Shown here piece by piece: positions 1-7,251 of a stretch of 14,751 bases of DNA. A program made the position numbers and the translations under genes. The stretch lies in the NCBI GenBank assembly GCA_002473085.1, contig DKTP01000118.1, positions 907-15,657 on the forward strand, given 5' to 3'. The stretch's first letter is position 1. Each line of letters starts with the position of its first letter. The notes below the pieces were generated by a model, which did not search any database, was not told the origin of the DNA, and was given only the letters and a program-made list of their open reading frames with translations. The stretch comes from Anaerolineales bacterium UBA7227. GTDB lineage: Bacteria > Chloroflexota > Anaerolineae > Anaerolineales > Villigracilaceae.

Positions 1-20
1 AGGGCGCGGATCCGCGCCCT
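1..20 (-). terminator. Perfect 20-base palindrome after pepF; possible terminator
   Basis: The first 20 bases form a perfect inverted repeat that folds as an 8-bp G+C-rich stem (AGGGCGCG/CGCGCCCT) around a GATC loop. It lies 15 bases beyond the stop codon of the minus-strand oligopeptidase gene, where a terminator is expected. The T-tract that would complete an intrinsic terminator would lie outside the window, so this remains a candidate. It could also serve a convergent gene beyond the edge. Confidence 0.45.
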
Positions 21-35
21 GCCTGGGGTAATCTC

Positions 36-1838
36 TTAAAGTTCGCAGTAGCGGTCGACGCGCCGCGAGAGGATGGCGATGCTGTCGGCCCAGAACTTCT
101 TCTTGCGGATGTCGATGCCGAAGCGGGCGGCCAGGTCCGCGGCCGAGGCCTCGCCGGTGGAGGCGAGCAGGTTTTTGTAGTCGGGGAGGAAGTCGGCGCC
201 GCGCTGCTGATAGATGGCGTACAACCCCGTCCCGAAGAGGAGACCGAACGCGTAGGGGAAGTTGTAGAACGAGAGGCCGGACGAGTAGTAGTGCGGCTTC
301 CACGTCCACATGAATTTTTGCAGGTAGCGTTCGTCGAGCCCGTCGCCGTAAGCGGCTTTCTGGGCGCGTTCCATGATGTCGTTGAAGTCGTCCGCCGAAA
401 GTTCGGATTTGGCGCGGCGCTCGAAGACTTCCTTCTCGAACAGGTAGCGCGAGTAGATGTCCACGATCACCTGCGAGGCGTTGTTGAGCTGCGCTTCGAG
501 GACGGCGAGTTGCTCCTGCGGGTCGGTCGTCTGCGCGAGGACGGCTTCGGTGACAATGGTCTCGCACATGATGGAGGCGGTTTCGGCGAGCGTCATCGGC
601 GTGAGCTGCTGGAGTTCGGTCTTGCCCGCTTCGTAGGCGCAGAAGTTGTGATAGGCGTGGCCGAGTTCGTGCGCCAGCGTGCTGACCTGGTCGAACGAGC
701 CGTCGAAGTTGGCGAGCACGCGGCTTTCCTTGACGCCCGGCACGCCCATGCAGAACGCGCCGCCGCGTTTGCCGTCGCGCTGTTCGGCGTCGATCCAGTT
801 CTTCTCGAAGGCGGTCTTCGCCATGCCGCGCAGGTCGGGCGCGAACTTGCCGAAGTTTTCGAGAATGAAGTCGCGCGCTTCTTCGAACGAGTAGACTTTG
901 CCGGTCTTGCCCATCGGCGCGTAGACGTCCCACCAGGCGAGTTTCTCCTTGCCGAGCCGCCGCGCCTTGTCTTTGAAGTAGCGGCGGAAGGTCGGGAAGG
1001 AATCCCGCATCGCGCTGAGCATGGCTTCGAGCGTGGGACGGTCAATGCGCGCCGCGTCGATGGCGGAATGGAGGGCGTCTTCGCGGCCGCGGCGTTTGTT
1101 GAGCGTGTTCGCTTCGCCCTTGACCCCGTTGAGGCACGCGGCCAAAGTCTCTTTGACCGACTCCCAGGCGGCGTTTTCCGCGTCGTAGGCGCGGCGCCGC
1201 ACGGATTCGTCGGGATGCGAACGCAGGTTGATGAGCGCGGGCATGGGCATCTTCTGGGTCTGACCGTCCAGCTCGAAGTCTACGGAGAGTTGCGAGGTGA
1301 CCGTCCCTTGCAGTTTGCTGAAGGCGTTGCCGCCGCTCAGGGTCAGTTCGACGGCGAGCGCTTCCTCAGATTCGCTCATCAGATATTTGGCCTGTTCGGC
1401 GGTTTCCTTGAGCATGAAGGCGTGCGATTTGGCCGAAGGCGAAAGTTTCACCGCCTTGTTGAGCGCGGACTTGCCCAGTTTGCCCACCCACGCCTGGAAT
1501 TGCGTGGTGAGGATGCTCTGGCGCACCTGCACCTGCTCGAACTCGGAGAGCGCGCGCATGGCGGCCTGGTCGCGCGAGTTGGTGGTGACGAAGGCGTAGA
1601 TGTACGCGCCGAGCGTGCCGGAGAGTTCGTAGAGCGCGTTGAGGCGGTCCACGGATTCGCCGAGCAGTTTGCCCAGTTTCTGCGGCTCGGTCTTGGCGCC
1701 AGCCCTGCTGACTTTCTTCGCGAGGAAGACCTCGAGTTCGTCCAGCAGGACGTTGAGTTTCTTGAGGGCGGATTTGAATTGTCTGGATTCAAGCGAGGGA
1801 TAGACGTTGGTCATATCCCAGCGGGGAGGTGTGGACAT
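36..1838 (-). CDS. pepF: M3 family oligoendopeptidase (PepF type)
   Basis: This 600-residue protein is a zinc metallopeptidase of family M3 that cleaves short peptides, most likely in the cytoplasm, since no signal peptide is seen. The zinc-binding HELGH motif is at residues 390-394 (His390, Glu391, His394), and the third ligand is probably Glu419 in LAETAS. The length and the N-terminal helical part before the catalytic domain match PepF oligoendopeptidases of about 600 residues. The start is well placed: the protein opens with RWDMTNVYPS, close to the usual PepF beginning, and AAAGGAG lies 6 bases upstream. It diverges from the RNase H gene. Known role of the family: peptide turnover and recycling after proteolysis. 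Family assignment is firm; the exact subgroup is inferred. Confidence 0.95.
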   Translation of the reverse strand: MSTPPRWDMTNVYPSLESRQFKSALKKLNVLLDELEVFLAKKVSRAGAKTEPQKLGKLLGESVDRLNALYELSGTLGAYIYAFVTTNSRDQAAMRALSEFEQVQVRQSILTTQFQAWVGKLGKSALNKAVKLSPSAKSHAFMLKETAEQAKYLMSESEEALAVELTLSGGNAFSKLQGTVTSQLSVDFELDGQTQKMPMPALINLRSHPDESVRRRAYDAENAAWESVKETLAACLNGVKGEANTLNKRRGREDALHSAIDAARIDRPTLEAMLSAMRDSFPTFRRYFKDKARRLGKEKLAWWDVYAPMGKTGKVYSFEEARDFILENFGKFAPDLRGMAKTAFEKNWIDAEQRDGKRGGAFCMGVPGVKESRVLANFDGSFDQVSTLAHELGHAYHNFCAYEAGKTELQQLTPMTLAETASIMCETIVTEAVLAQTTDPQEQLAVLEAQLNNASQVIVDIYSRYLFEKEVFERRAKSELSADDFNDIMERAQKAAYGDGLDERYLQKFMWTWKPHYYSSGLSFYNFPYAFGLLFGTGLYAIYQQRGADFLPDYKNLLASTGEASAADLAARFGIDIRKKKFWADSIAILSRRVDRYCEL

Positions 1839-1865
1839 GGAGGACTCCTTTTCTGGAATGGGACA

Positions 1866-1893
1866 AGTATATCAAATCAAGTCGGGTCAACAA
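1866..1893 (-). promoter_or_regulatory. Putative sigma70-type promoter of pepF
   Basis: Read on the minus strand, TTGTTG (1893-1888) and TATACT (1871-1866) are separated by 16 bases, a standard -35/-10 arrangement. The predicted start near 1859 gives a leader of about 20 bases that includes the ribosome binding site AAAGGAG at 1851-1845. The -35 box sits on the same bases as the -35 box of the divergent RNase H promoter. Confidence 0.55.
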
Positions 1894-1915
1894 GTCGGCA
1901 AATTGGGGATACAAT
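1887..1915 (+). promoter_or_regulatory. Putative promoter of RNase H gene, leaderless
   Basis: TCAACA (1887-1892) and TACAAT (1910-1915) are separated by 17 bases. The -10 box ends 6 bases before the ATG at 1922, so transcription would begin at or next to the start codon and the mRNA would lack a 5' leader. No Shine-Dalgarno sequence precedes the ATG, which agrees with this. Confidence 0.55.
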
Positions 1916-1921
1916 AGAAAC

Positions 1922-2539
1922 ATGCGGAAGCAGAAATTCTATGTGGTCTGGAAGGGACGAACCAGAGGTATCTTCACATCCTGGCAGGAGTGCGAGGCGC
2001 AGGTGAAGGGATTCGAAGGCGCGCAGTTCAAAGCCTTCGACACCCACGACGCCGCGAAGATCGCGCTGAAGGGAAAATTCGAGGATTACAAAGGCAGGAC
2101 CCAGCCGGTGCGCCAGTGGCTGTTTGTGCCAAACCCGCCCATGCTCCCCAGCCTGAGCGTGGACGCGGCCTGCTCGGGGACGCCCGGCCCGCTGGAATAT
2201 CGCGGCGTCAACACCGAGACGGGCGAGGAGGTCTTCCACGCGGGACCCTTCCCCGGCGGCGTCAACAACATCGGCGAATTCCTCGCCATCGTGCGCGGGT
2301 TGGAATGGCTGGCGCGCCGCAAACTGGACTGGGTGATCTACTCGGATTCGCACACCGCCATCTCGTGGGTGCGGGCGCGCAAATGCAACACTGCCCTGCC
2401 GCGCTCCGCGTCCAACGCGATGCTGTTCCAGTTGATCGGGCGCGCCGAAGAAACCCTGAAAGACTTCAAAACCATCCGTTTGTTGAAATGGGATACCGAC
2501 GCGTGGGGGGAAAATCCCGCCGACTTTGGCAGGAAGTGA
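1922..2539 (+). CDS. rnhA: Ribonuclease H with N-terminal viroplasmin-like domain
   Basis: This 205-residue protein has two parts. Residues 4-50 (KFYVVWKGRTRGIF, then WQECEAQVKGF) match the caulimovirus viroplasmin-type domain that binds RNA/DNA hybrids in RNase H1 proteins. Residues 77-205 form the RNase H fold with all four expected acidic residues: Asp81 (SVDAACSG), Glu119 (GEF), Asp142 (YSDSHTA) and Asp201 (NPADFGRK). It should cut the RNA strand of RNA/DNA hybrids, as in primer removal and R-loop clearance. An in-frame ATG at 1829 lies upstream of the promoter and inside the divergent pepF gene, so the start at 1922 is preferred. Its residues begin the conserved domain directly. The next gene, a C11 peptidase, starts 60 bases downstream and may be reached by read-through. 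Confidence 0.92.
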   Translation: MRKQKFYVVWKGRTRGIFTSWQECEAQVKGFEGAQFKAFDTHDAAKIALKGKFEDYKGRTQPVRQWLFVPNPPMLPSLSVDAACSGTPGPLEYRGVNTETGEEVFHAGPFPGGVNNIGEFLAIVRGLEWLARRKLDWVIYSDSHTAISWVRARKCNTALPRSASNAMLFQLIGRAEETLKDFKTIRLLKWDTDAWGENPADFGRK

Positions 2540-2579
2540 CCTCCAACCTGCAAACCGGCGCGGTCATTGTTTTCGCATC

Positions 2580-2594
2580 TTTTTTTTTCGGAGG
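2580..2594 (+). promoter_or_regulatory. T9 tract directly before the C11 peptidase ribosome binding site
   Basis: Nine consecutive T (2580-2588) are followed after one base by GGAGG (2590-2594), 5 bases before the ATG at 2600. The Shine-Dalgarno match decides the start of the peptidase gene in favour of 2600 over an in-frame ATG at 2567. The T tract has no G+C-rich stem in front of it, so it does not look like an intrinsic terminator. Confidence 0.6.
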
Positions 2595-2599
2595 ACTCA

Positions 2600-5002
2600 A
2601 TGAATAGACGTCAAATAGACGCCGAACGTCGGCGCAAGGGAGAAGGCCCCGTCGGACGCGCGGACGCGCCGCGCCGCGACACGGGTGGATTCGGTCCGGG
2701 CGGCGGAACCCCGCGTCCCGTCTTCGGCGGAGGCGGAGTCCCGACGCGCGGCAAACAGCTGGGCGGATGCGGAACCGTCCTCGTCGTCCTGCTCTTCATC
2801 GCCTACTACTTCCTCAGCGGCGGTCAGGGGCTGGACTTTGGCAGTCCCGACGATGGAAATATTCCGCAGGACAACTCCGGTTTTCAAACCGTCGCGCCCG
2901 TCCAGCCGCAATCCAACTTTACGCCTCCCGCGCCAGCCAGCTCGGCGGGACAGACCTGGACGGTCATGCTCTACCAGGATGCCGACGACCAGGTTTTGGA
3001 GCAGGACATCTACCTCGACCTGAACGAGGCCGAGCGCGTCGGCTCCAGCCCGAACGTCAGCATCGTCGCGCAGGTGGACCGCTTCCGCGGCGCCTACGCG
3101 GGCGACGGCAACTGGACGGGCGCGCGCCGCTACTACGTCACGCAGGACAACGACCTGACCGCCGTCCGCTCGCGGATGGTACAGGACCTCGGCGAAGTGG
3201 ACATGTCGCAGGGGCAGACCCTCGTGGACTTTGTGCAATGGGCTGCGCAGAACTATCCCGCCGACAAATATGTGCTGATCCTCTCGGACCACGGCATGGG
3301 CTGGCCCGGCGGGTGGAGCGACGCCGACCCAAATCGCCCGGGCGACAAAAGCACGCCGCTCTCCGCGCGGCTCGGAGGCAACATCTATCTCTCCGAACTG
3401 GACCAGGCCCTCGGCGAGGCGCGGCGCGTTACCGGCGTGAACAAATTCGAGATCGTCGGCCTGGACGCCTGCCTCATGGCGCAGATCGAAGTCATGGCCG
3501 CGCTCCAGCCGCACGCCAACTACGCCGTCGCTTCGGAAGAAGTCGAACCCGCCATCGGTTGGGCGTACGCCAGCTTCCTCGGCAGACTCGTCCAGAACCC
3601 CGACATGAGCGGCGCGGACTTGAGCCGGGCCATCGTGCAGGGATACGTGAACGACGACCAGCGCATCCTCGACCCCGCGGCCCGCGCCGACTTTTTGCGC
3701 GGCGGCTCGCCAATGGGCGGATTCTTCAACGCTCCCCTTCCCTCCGCCGACCAGCTCGCCTCGCAACTCGGCCGCGACGTGACCCTCACCGCGGTGGACC
3801 TCAACGCCTTCAGCGGCCTGATGGACAGCGCCAACGCCTTTGCCCTGCAACTTAAAAATGAAGACCAACGCCTGGCGGCGCAGGCGCGCAGTTACGCCCA
3901 GTCGTACACCAGCATCTTCGGGCGCGAGGTGCCGCCCTCCTATATTGACCTCGGTCACTTCGCGCTCCTCGTCCAGAACAACACGAACGACAGCAGGACG
4001 CGCCAATCGGTGGACGCGCTGATCTCCGCGCTGCAAAGGACGGTCGTCGCCGAGAAGCACGGGAACGCGCGCAAAGGTTCGATGGGACTCGCCGTCTACT
4101 TCCCCAACTCGACCCTCTACAGTTCGCCTCTCGCGGGACCTCAATCCTACGTCGGCATCGCCAGCCGCTTCGCGTCCGAATCGTTGTGGGACGACTTCCT
4201 CGCCTATCACTACCTCGACCGCGACTTCAGTTCGACAGACGCCTCTCCCTACGTCCCCTCGAGCGGGTACAGCACGCGCGCCCCTGGGCTGGGAAATATC
4301 ACCGTCTCGAACCTGCGCGCCTCCACCGACTCGGTCGCCACCGACCAGTCCGTAAAAATGAGCGCGGACATCAGCGGCGCGAACATCGGCTATGTCTATC
4401 TCTTCGTCGGCTACTACGACGCGAACGCCAACTCGCTCAACGTCACCGACACCGACTACCTCGAAAGCCCCGACACGAAACAGGTGAGCGGCGTCTACTA
4501 TCCCGTATGGGACGACAACGGCTTCACGCTGAACTACACCTGGGAGCCCATCGTCTTCGGCATCAGCGACGGGACGCAGAACACGGTGGCGCTCTTCAAG
4601 CCCGATTCCTACGGCGCGGACGCGGCCGACGCGGTCTACACCGTCGAGGGACTCTACGCCTTCGCGGACAGCGGCGAATCGCAATACGCCCAACTGCGCT
4701 TCCAGGACGGGAAACTGGTCTCGGTCTTCGGCTTCAACGGGCAGGACGACACCGGCGCGCCGCGCGAGATCACCCCCGCCAAAGGCGACACGTTCACCAT
4801 CTACGAAACCTGGCTGGACGTGGACTCGAACGGTCACGTCACCGGGACGGCGAAGGAGCAGTCGCGCACGCTCACCTTCGGCGACAAACCCTTCACCTGG
4901 GTGCAACTCTACGCCGCCGCGGGCGATTACGTCATCGGCTTCATCGTGGAAGATCTGGACGGGAATCAGTATCCCGTCTATACGCGGATCACGGTGCAGT
5001 AA
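2600..5002 (+). CDS. Membrane-anchored clostripain-family (C11) cysteine peptidase
   Basis: The 800-residue protein begins with an Arg- and Gly-rich cytoplasmic tail (1-57), followed by one hydrophobic segment at about 57-73 (GTVLVVLLFIAYYFLSG) and then a low-complexity Pro/Gln/Ser linker. The C11 peptidase domain starts near residue 119 (WTVMLYQDADD). The likely catalytic pair is His231 in ILSDHGMGW and Cys291 in GLDACLMA, both in the contexts seen in clostripain and related enzymes. From about residue 545 a beta-rich C-terminal region of roughly 250 residues follows, which I cannot name. The charge pattern suggests the N terminus is inside and the peptidase outside the membrane. Clostripain prefers Arg at P1; specificity here is not visible. 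The last base is 43 bases before an inverted repeat that may end the transcript. The basic tail with a single helix argues against a cleaved signal peptide. Confidence 0.9.
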   Translation: MNRRQIDAERRRKGEGPVGRADAPRRDTGGFGPGGGTPRPVFGGGGVPTRGKQLGGCGTVLVVLLFIAYYFLSGGQGLDFGSPDDGNIPQDNSGFQTVAPVQPQSNFTPPAPASSAGQTWTVMLYQDADDQVLEQDIYLDLNEAERVGSSPNVSIVAQVDRFRGAYAGDGNWTGARRYYVTQDNDLTAVRSRMVQDLGEVDMSQGQTLVDFVQWAAQNYPADKYVLILSDHGMGWPGGWSDADPNRPGDKSTPLSARLGGNIYLSELDQALGEARRVTGVNKFEIVGLDACLMAQIEVMAALQPHANYAVASEEVEPAIGWAYASFLGRLVQNPDMSGADLSRAIVQGYVNDDQRILDPAARADFLRGGSPMGGFFNAPLPSADQLASQLGRDVTLTAVDLNAFSGLMDSANAFALQLKNEDQRLAAQARSYAQSYTSIFGREVPPSYIDLGHFALLVQNNTNDSRTRQSVDALISALQRTVVAEKHGNARKGSMGLAVYFPNSTLYSSPLAGPQSYVGIASRFASESLWDDFLAYHYLDRDFSSTDASPYVPSSGYSTRAPGLGNITVSNLRASTDSVATDQSVKMSADISGANIGYVYLFVGYYDANANSLNVTDTDYLESPDTKQVSGVYYPVWDDNGFTLNYTWEPIVFGISDGTQNTVALFKPDSYGADAADAVYTVEGLYAFADSGESQYAQLRFQDGKLVSVFGFNGQDDTGAPREITPAKGDTFTIYETWLDVDSNGHVTGTAKEQSRTLTFGDKPFTWVQLYAAAGDYVIGFIVEDLDGNQYPVYTRITVQ

Positions 5003-5045
5003 AGCGCGATATCGAAATCAGAAATTGAATACGAGACAGTCCTGT

Positions 5046-5079
5046 CAACAGCGCGGCCGTACAAACAGCCGCGCTGTTG
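5046..5079 (+). repeat. Perfect 12-bp inverted repeat at the R-M promoter
   Basis: CAACAGCGCGGC (5046-5057) and GCCGCGCTGTTG (5068-5079) are perfect complements separated by 10 bases. It could be a terminator for the C11 peptidase gene, but no T-run follows. The right arm covers the place of the -35 box for the TATAAT at 5096-5101, so it could instead be a binding site that controls the methyltransferase gene. Both readings are inference. Confidence 0.6.
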
Positions 5080-5095
5080 GCGGTAGGAAGACGGG

Positions 5096-5101
5096 TATAA
5101 T
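5096..5101 (+). promoter_or_regulatory. Perfect TATAAT -10 box of the methyltransferase gene
   Basis: TATAAT ends 7 bases before the ATG at 5109, so the transcript would start at or next to the start codon and be leaderless. No good -35 box is present at 16-18 bases; that position is occupied by the right arm of the inverted repeat. No Shine-Dalgarno sequence precedes the ATG. Confidence 0.55.
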
Positions 5102-5108
5102 TTCAAGC

Positions 5109-5990
5109 ATGAAACAGATCGAGACGCGTTTGTTGCTCGGCGATTGCCGTCAAGAACTTAAAGGGATTGCCAGCAATTCCATAGATCTAATCTTCACATC
5201 GCCTCCTTATGCGGACAGCAGAAAAAGCACATATGGCGGCGTCAATCCCGATAAGTATGTGGAATGGTTTCTGCCTATTTCCGCCGAATTGCTTCGCGTC
5301 TTGAGACCCAGCGGCTCTTTTGTTCTTAATATAAAAGAAAAAGTCGTCAATGGCGAACGGCATATTTACGTCATTGAGTTAATCCTGGAAATGCGCAAAC
5401 AGGGCTGGCTTTGGACGGAGGAGTTCATCTGGCACAAAAAGAACTCCTATCCGGGTAAATGGCCCAATCGCTTCCGCGACTCGTGGGAAAGACTGTTGCA
5501 ATTCAATAAAGCCCGCCAATTTCACATGTATCAGGAAGAGGTTATGGTTCCAATGGGCGATTGGGCGGAACGTCGCCTGAAAAACCTGAGCGAGACCGAT
5601 AAAATCCGTGATCCTTCCCGCGCCGGCAGCGGTTTTGGAAAACGAATCGCGAATTGGATCGGGCGGGAAAAAGCCTATCCTTCGAATGTGTTACATTTGG
5701 CGACCGAAACAAAGAATCGGAATCACAGCGCGGTTTTTCCTGAAGATTTGCCCGAATGGTTCATTAAATTATTCACAAAAAAAGGGGACTGGGTTTTAGA
5801 CCCGTTCATGGGATCGGGCACAACTGTGGCTGTGGCTCAACGGATGGAGCGAAATTCAATTGGCATTGATATTCTGCCTGAATACTTCAATCTGGCTCAA
5901 AGCAAAGTAAAACCCCAGATGGAAATGCGTCCCGCTCAATTAGCCTTGATGGACGAAAAGGGAAATTATGCGCCAATTAAATCCAAGTGA
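5109..5990 (+). CDS. Type II DNA methyltransferase (beta-class, N4-cytosine or N6-adenine)
   Basis: This 293-residue protein transfers a methyl group from S-adenosylmethionine to an exocyclic amino group in DNA. The catalytic motif IV is TSPPY at residues 30-34, and the SAM-binding motif I is DPFMGSGTT at 231-239, followed by RNSIGIDILPEYF at 248-260. Motif IV before motif I defines the beta class. SPPY is more typical of N4-cytosine enzymes, but adenine cannot be excluded. The stretch between the motifs should include target recognition. The following gene overlaps by 23 bases and looks like the matching endonuclease. An upstream in-frame ATG at 5025 would start before the inverted repeat and the -10 box, so 5109 is preferred. 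Base composition is markedly lower in G+C than the flanks (about 45% in a sampled line), a sign of transfer. Confidence 0.92.
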   Translation: MKQIETRLLLGDCRQELKGIASNSIDLIFTSPPYADSRKSTYGGVNPDKYVEWFLPISAELLRVLRPSGSFVLNIKEKVVNGERHIYVIELILEMRKQGWLWTEEFIWHKKNSYPGKWPNRFRDSWERLLQFNKARQFHMYQEEVMVPMGDWAERRLKNLSETDKIRDPSRAGSGFGKRIANWIGREKAYPSNVLHLATETKNRNHSAVFPEDLPEWFIKLFTKKGDWVLDPFMGSGTTVAVAQRMERNSIGIDILPEYFNLAQSKVKPQMEMRPAQLALMDEKGNYAPIKSK

Positions 5991-6699
5991 AGTAGTCGCT
6001 TTCATCGAGGAAAATATCGGGGATTTTCACGAAAGGCGCGCGGCTAGTCTCAGAAAATTACAATTGGCTCAGGTTTTGAAGAAGAAGAACCCCTATCTCT
6101 TCAAAGCCAAAAACATAAACGACGCCCACGATCTGGTCAAATTGCTTCTCGACGCACATTTATCGTCGCAGGAAGAGACCATCTTTGGCGAATTTCTTGA
6201 AAAACTTGCCATTTTTGTCTGCGGCAGGGTTTTCAACGGTAGAAAATCGTCTGCGGAAGGAATTGACCTGGAGTTCATGCGCGATGACGCGCTTTATATC
6301 GTCTCGGTAAAATCTGGTCCCAATTGGGGCAACAGCGGTCAGGTCAAGCGCATGGTGGAAAATTTCCGACAAGCAAAACGAATCCTCCGGTCGAGCAACA
6401 CCAAAGCCAACATACAGGCTATTAATGGTTGTTGTTACGGACGGGATAACAAGCCCGATAAAGGCGACTACCTGAAACTTTGCGGCCAGGAATTTTGGAG
6501 ATTTATTTCCGACAGCGATCGTCTATTTGTGGAAATTATCGAGCCGCTCGACTATCAGGCAAAGGAACGGACTAAAGAATTTCTGGTAGAGTATTCGCGG
6601 AACTTAAATCTTTTCACGCAAGAGTTCATGGATGTATTCTGCATAGACGGCAGAATTGATTGGGACAAACTGGTGCGCTTCAACTCGGGCAGAAAATAA
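5968..6699 (+). CDS. Probable Type II restriction endonuclease, EcoO109I/PmeII-like
   Basis: This 243-residue protein probably cuts the DNA site protected by the neighbouring methyltransferase. Recognised features, in order: an N-terminal helical part; HLSSQEETIFGEFLEKLA at 64-81, like the helix before the core in EcoO109I-type enzymes; a PD-(D/E)XK-like core with Asp100 (EGIDLEF) and IVSVKSG at 111-117, giving Lys115 with Ser113 in the usual acidic position; then QEFWRFISD at 174-182 and a C-terminal GRIDWDKL. These blocks and their order recall EcoO109I from memory; no alignment was run. The S-x-K form of the active site is worth noting. The ATG at 5968 lies inside the methyltransferase reading frame, a 23-base overlap that couples the two genes, with methyltransferase first. 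G+C is low like its partner. The sequence specificity is not readable. Confidence 0.72.
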   Translation: MRQLNPSEVVAFIEENIGDFHERRAASLRKLQLAQVLKKKNPYLFKAKNINDAHDLVKLLLDAHLSSQEETIFGEFLEKLAIFVCGRVFNGRKSSAEGIDLEFMRDDALYIVSVKSGPNWGNSGQVKRMVENFRQAKRILRSSNTKANIQAINGCCYGRDNKPDKGDYLKLCGQEFWRFISDSDRLFVEIIEPLDYQAKERTKEFLVEYSRNLNLFTQEFMDVFCIDGRIDWDKLVRFNSGRK

Positions 6700-6736
6700 A
6701 ACGCGCCGACATTCCTATCCCAAACCTGGCTTTTCG

Positions 6737-6934
6737 TCACTCCCGTTTCCTCTTCCCATTCCTCGGCGGGCGCATCCGCAAAAACCTGAACACGACGGGA
6801 CCCACTAACAGCGCCGCCGCGCAAATCATGATTAGCCATTCCTGCCAGCCGATGACAAAGACCGGTTGACAGGCCAGCAGACCCAAAATCAGTCCCGCCG
6901 CGGCCGCGCGGACGGGGAAGCGGACGCGGCTCAT
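6737..6934 (-). CDS. Small two-helix membrane protein, unknown function
   Basis: I do not recognise this 65-residue protein. It has two hydrophobic segments, about residues 9-29 (AAAAGLILGLLACQPVFVIGW) split by a short turn from 32-52 (EWLIMICAAALLVGPVVF), and a strongly basic tail (RMRPPRNGKRKRE). A helical hairpin with both ends in the cytoplasm is the likely topology. The start is chosen because its ATG overlaps the stop of the YwbE-family gene as ATGA (6934-6931), the classic arrangement for coupled translation. A longer reading frame begins at 7084 but would run inside the YwbE gene. The gene ends 37 bases from the convergent endonuclease gene. Confidence 0.6.
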   Translation of the reverse strand: MSRVRFPVRAAAAGLILGLLACQPVFVIGWQEWLIMICAAALLVGPVVFRFLRMRPPRNGKRKRE

Positions 6935-7134
6935 TCGTCCGCGACTTCCTTCACGCGTCCCACGCGGCCGTCCGCCAGCCGCACTTTGATCCCGTGCGGA
7001 TGCGTCGGCGATTTTGTCAAAATATCCTTGACGATGCCTTTGGTCAACTTGCCCGTGCGCTGATCCTGTTTCAACACGATCCAAACGACCTGGCCGGGCT
7101 GGATATCGGCGCGGGATTGTCCGTTTGAAATCAT
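6931..7134 (-). CDS. ywbE: YwbE family protein
   Basis: This 67-residue protein matches the YwbE (DUF2196, TIGR03833) family in length and in its pattern QPGQVVWIVLKQDQRTGKLT, then GIVKDILTKSPTHPHGIKVRL and GRVGRVKEV. The alternating short strands suggest a small SH3-like or KOW-like barrel, which is inference. The family has no settled function as far as I know. It is the first gene of a two-gene minus-strand unit whose second gene is the small membrane protein. No convincing Shine-Dalgarno sequence precedes the ATG. Confidence 0.85.
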   Translation of the reverse strand: MISNGQSRADIQPGQVVWIVLKQDQRTGKLTKGIVKDILTKSPTHPHGIKVRLADGRVGRVKEVADE

Positions 7135-7234
7135 TTTCCGTGTCCGCTGCGCGGCCTCCGTTTTGTCTCCTCGAAAGAATGCGTCAACTGTAACGCCAAA
7201 ATCGTCCCTCCGTCACTCCGCGCCGCGGGCGGGA

Positions 7235-7245
7235 TATGATACGAT
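7235..7245 (+). promoter_or_regulatory. Putative -10 box(es) of the SAM methyltransferase gene
   Basis: TATGAT (7235-7240) and the overlapping TACGAT (7240-7245) lie 11 and 6 bases before the ATG at 7252. Either would give a transcript with almost no leader, as with the RNase H and DNA methyltransferase genes. No good -35 box and no Shine-Dalgarno sequence are seen. Confidence 0.4.
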
Positions 7246-7251
7246 TCTATC

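Noticed and set aside
291..2006. Plus-strand reading frame of 571 codons
   Set aside because: It lies antisense over the oligopeptidase gene, has Arg/Val/Glu-rich low-complexity content typical of the reverse of a high-GC gene, and shows no domain.
2597..4906. Minus-strand reading frame of 769 codons
   Set aside because: Antisense over the C11 peptidase, which has a ribosome binding site and catalytic motifs; the reverse frame has only biased composition.
5077..5082. TTGGCG as -35 box for the methyltransferase promoter
   Set aside because: The gap to TATAAT is only 13 bases, too short for a sigma70 promoter.
6660..6869. Plus-strand frame of 69 codons at the end of the endonuclease gene
   Set aside because: It overlaps the endonuclease end in another frame and the convergent small membrane gene; no ribosome binding site or domain.
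7159..7187. Minus-strand TTGACG as -35 for the YwbE gene
   Set aside because: At 17 bases the -10 place reads AAAACG, with only two matches to consensus.
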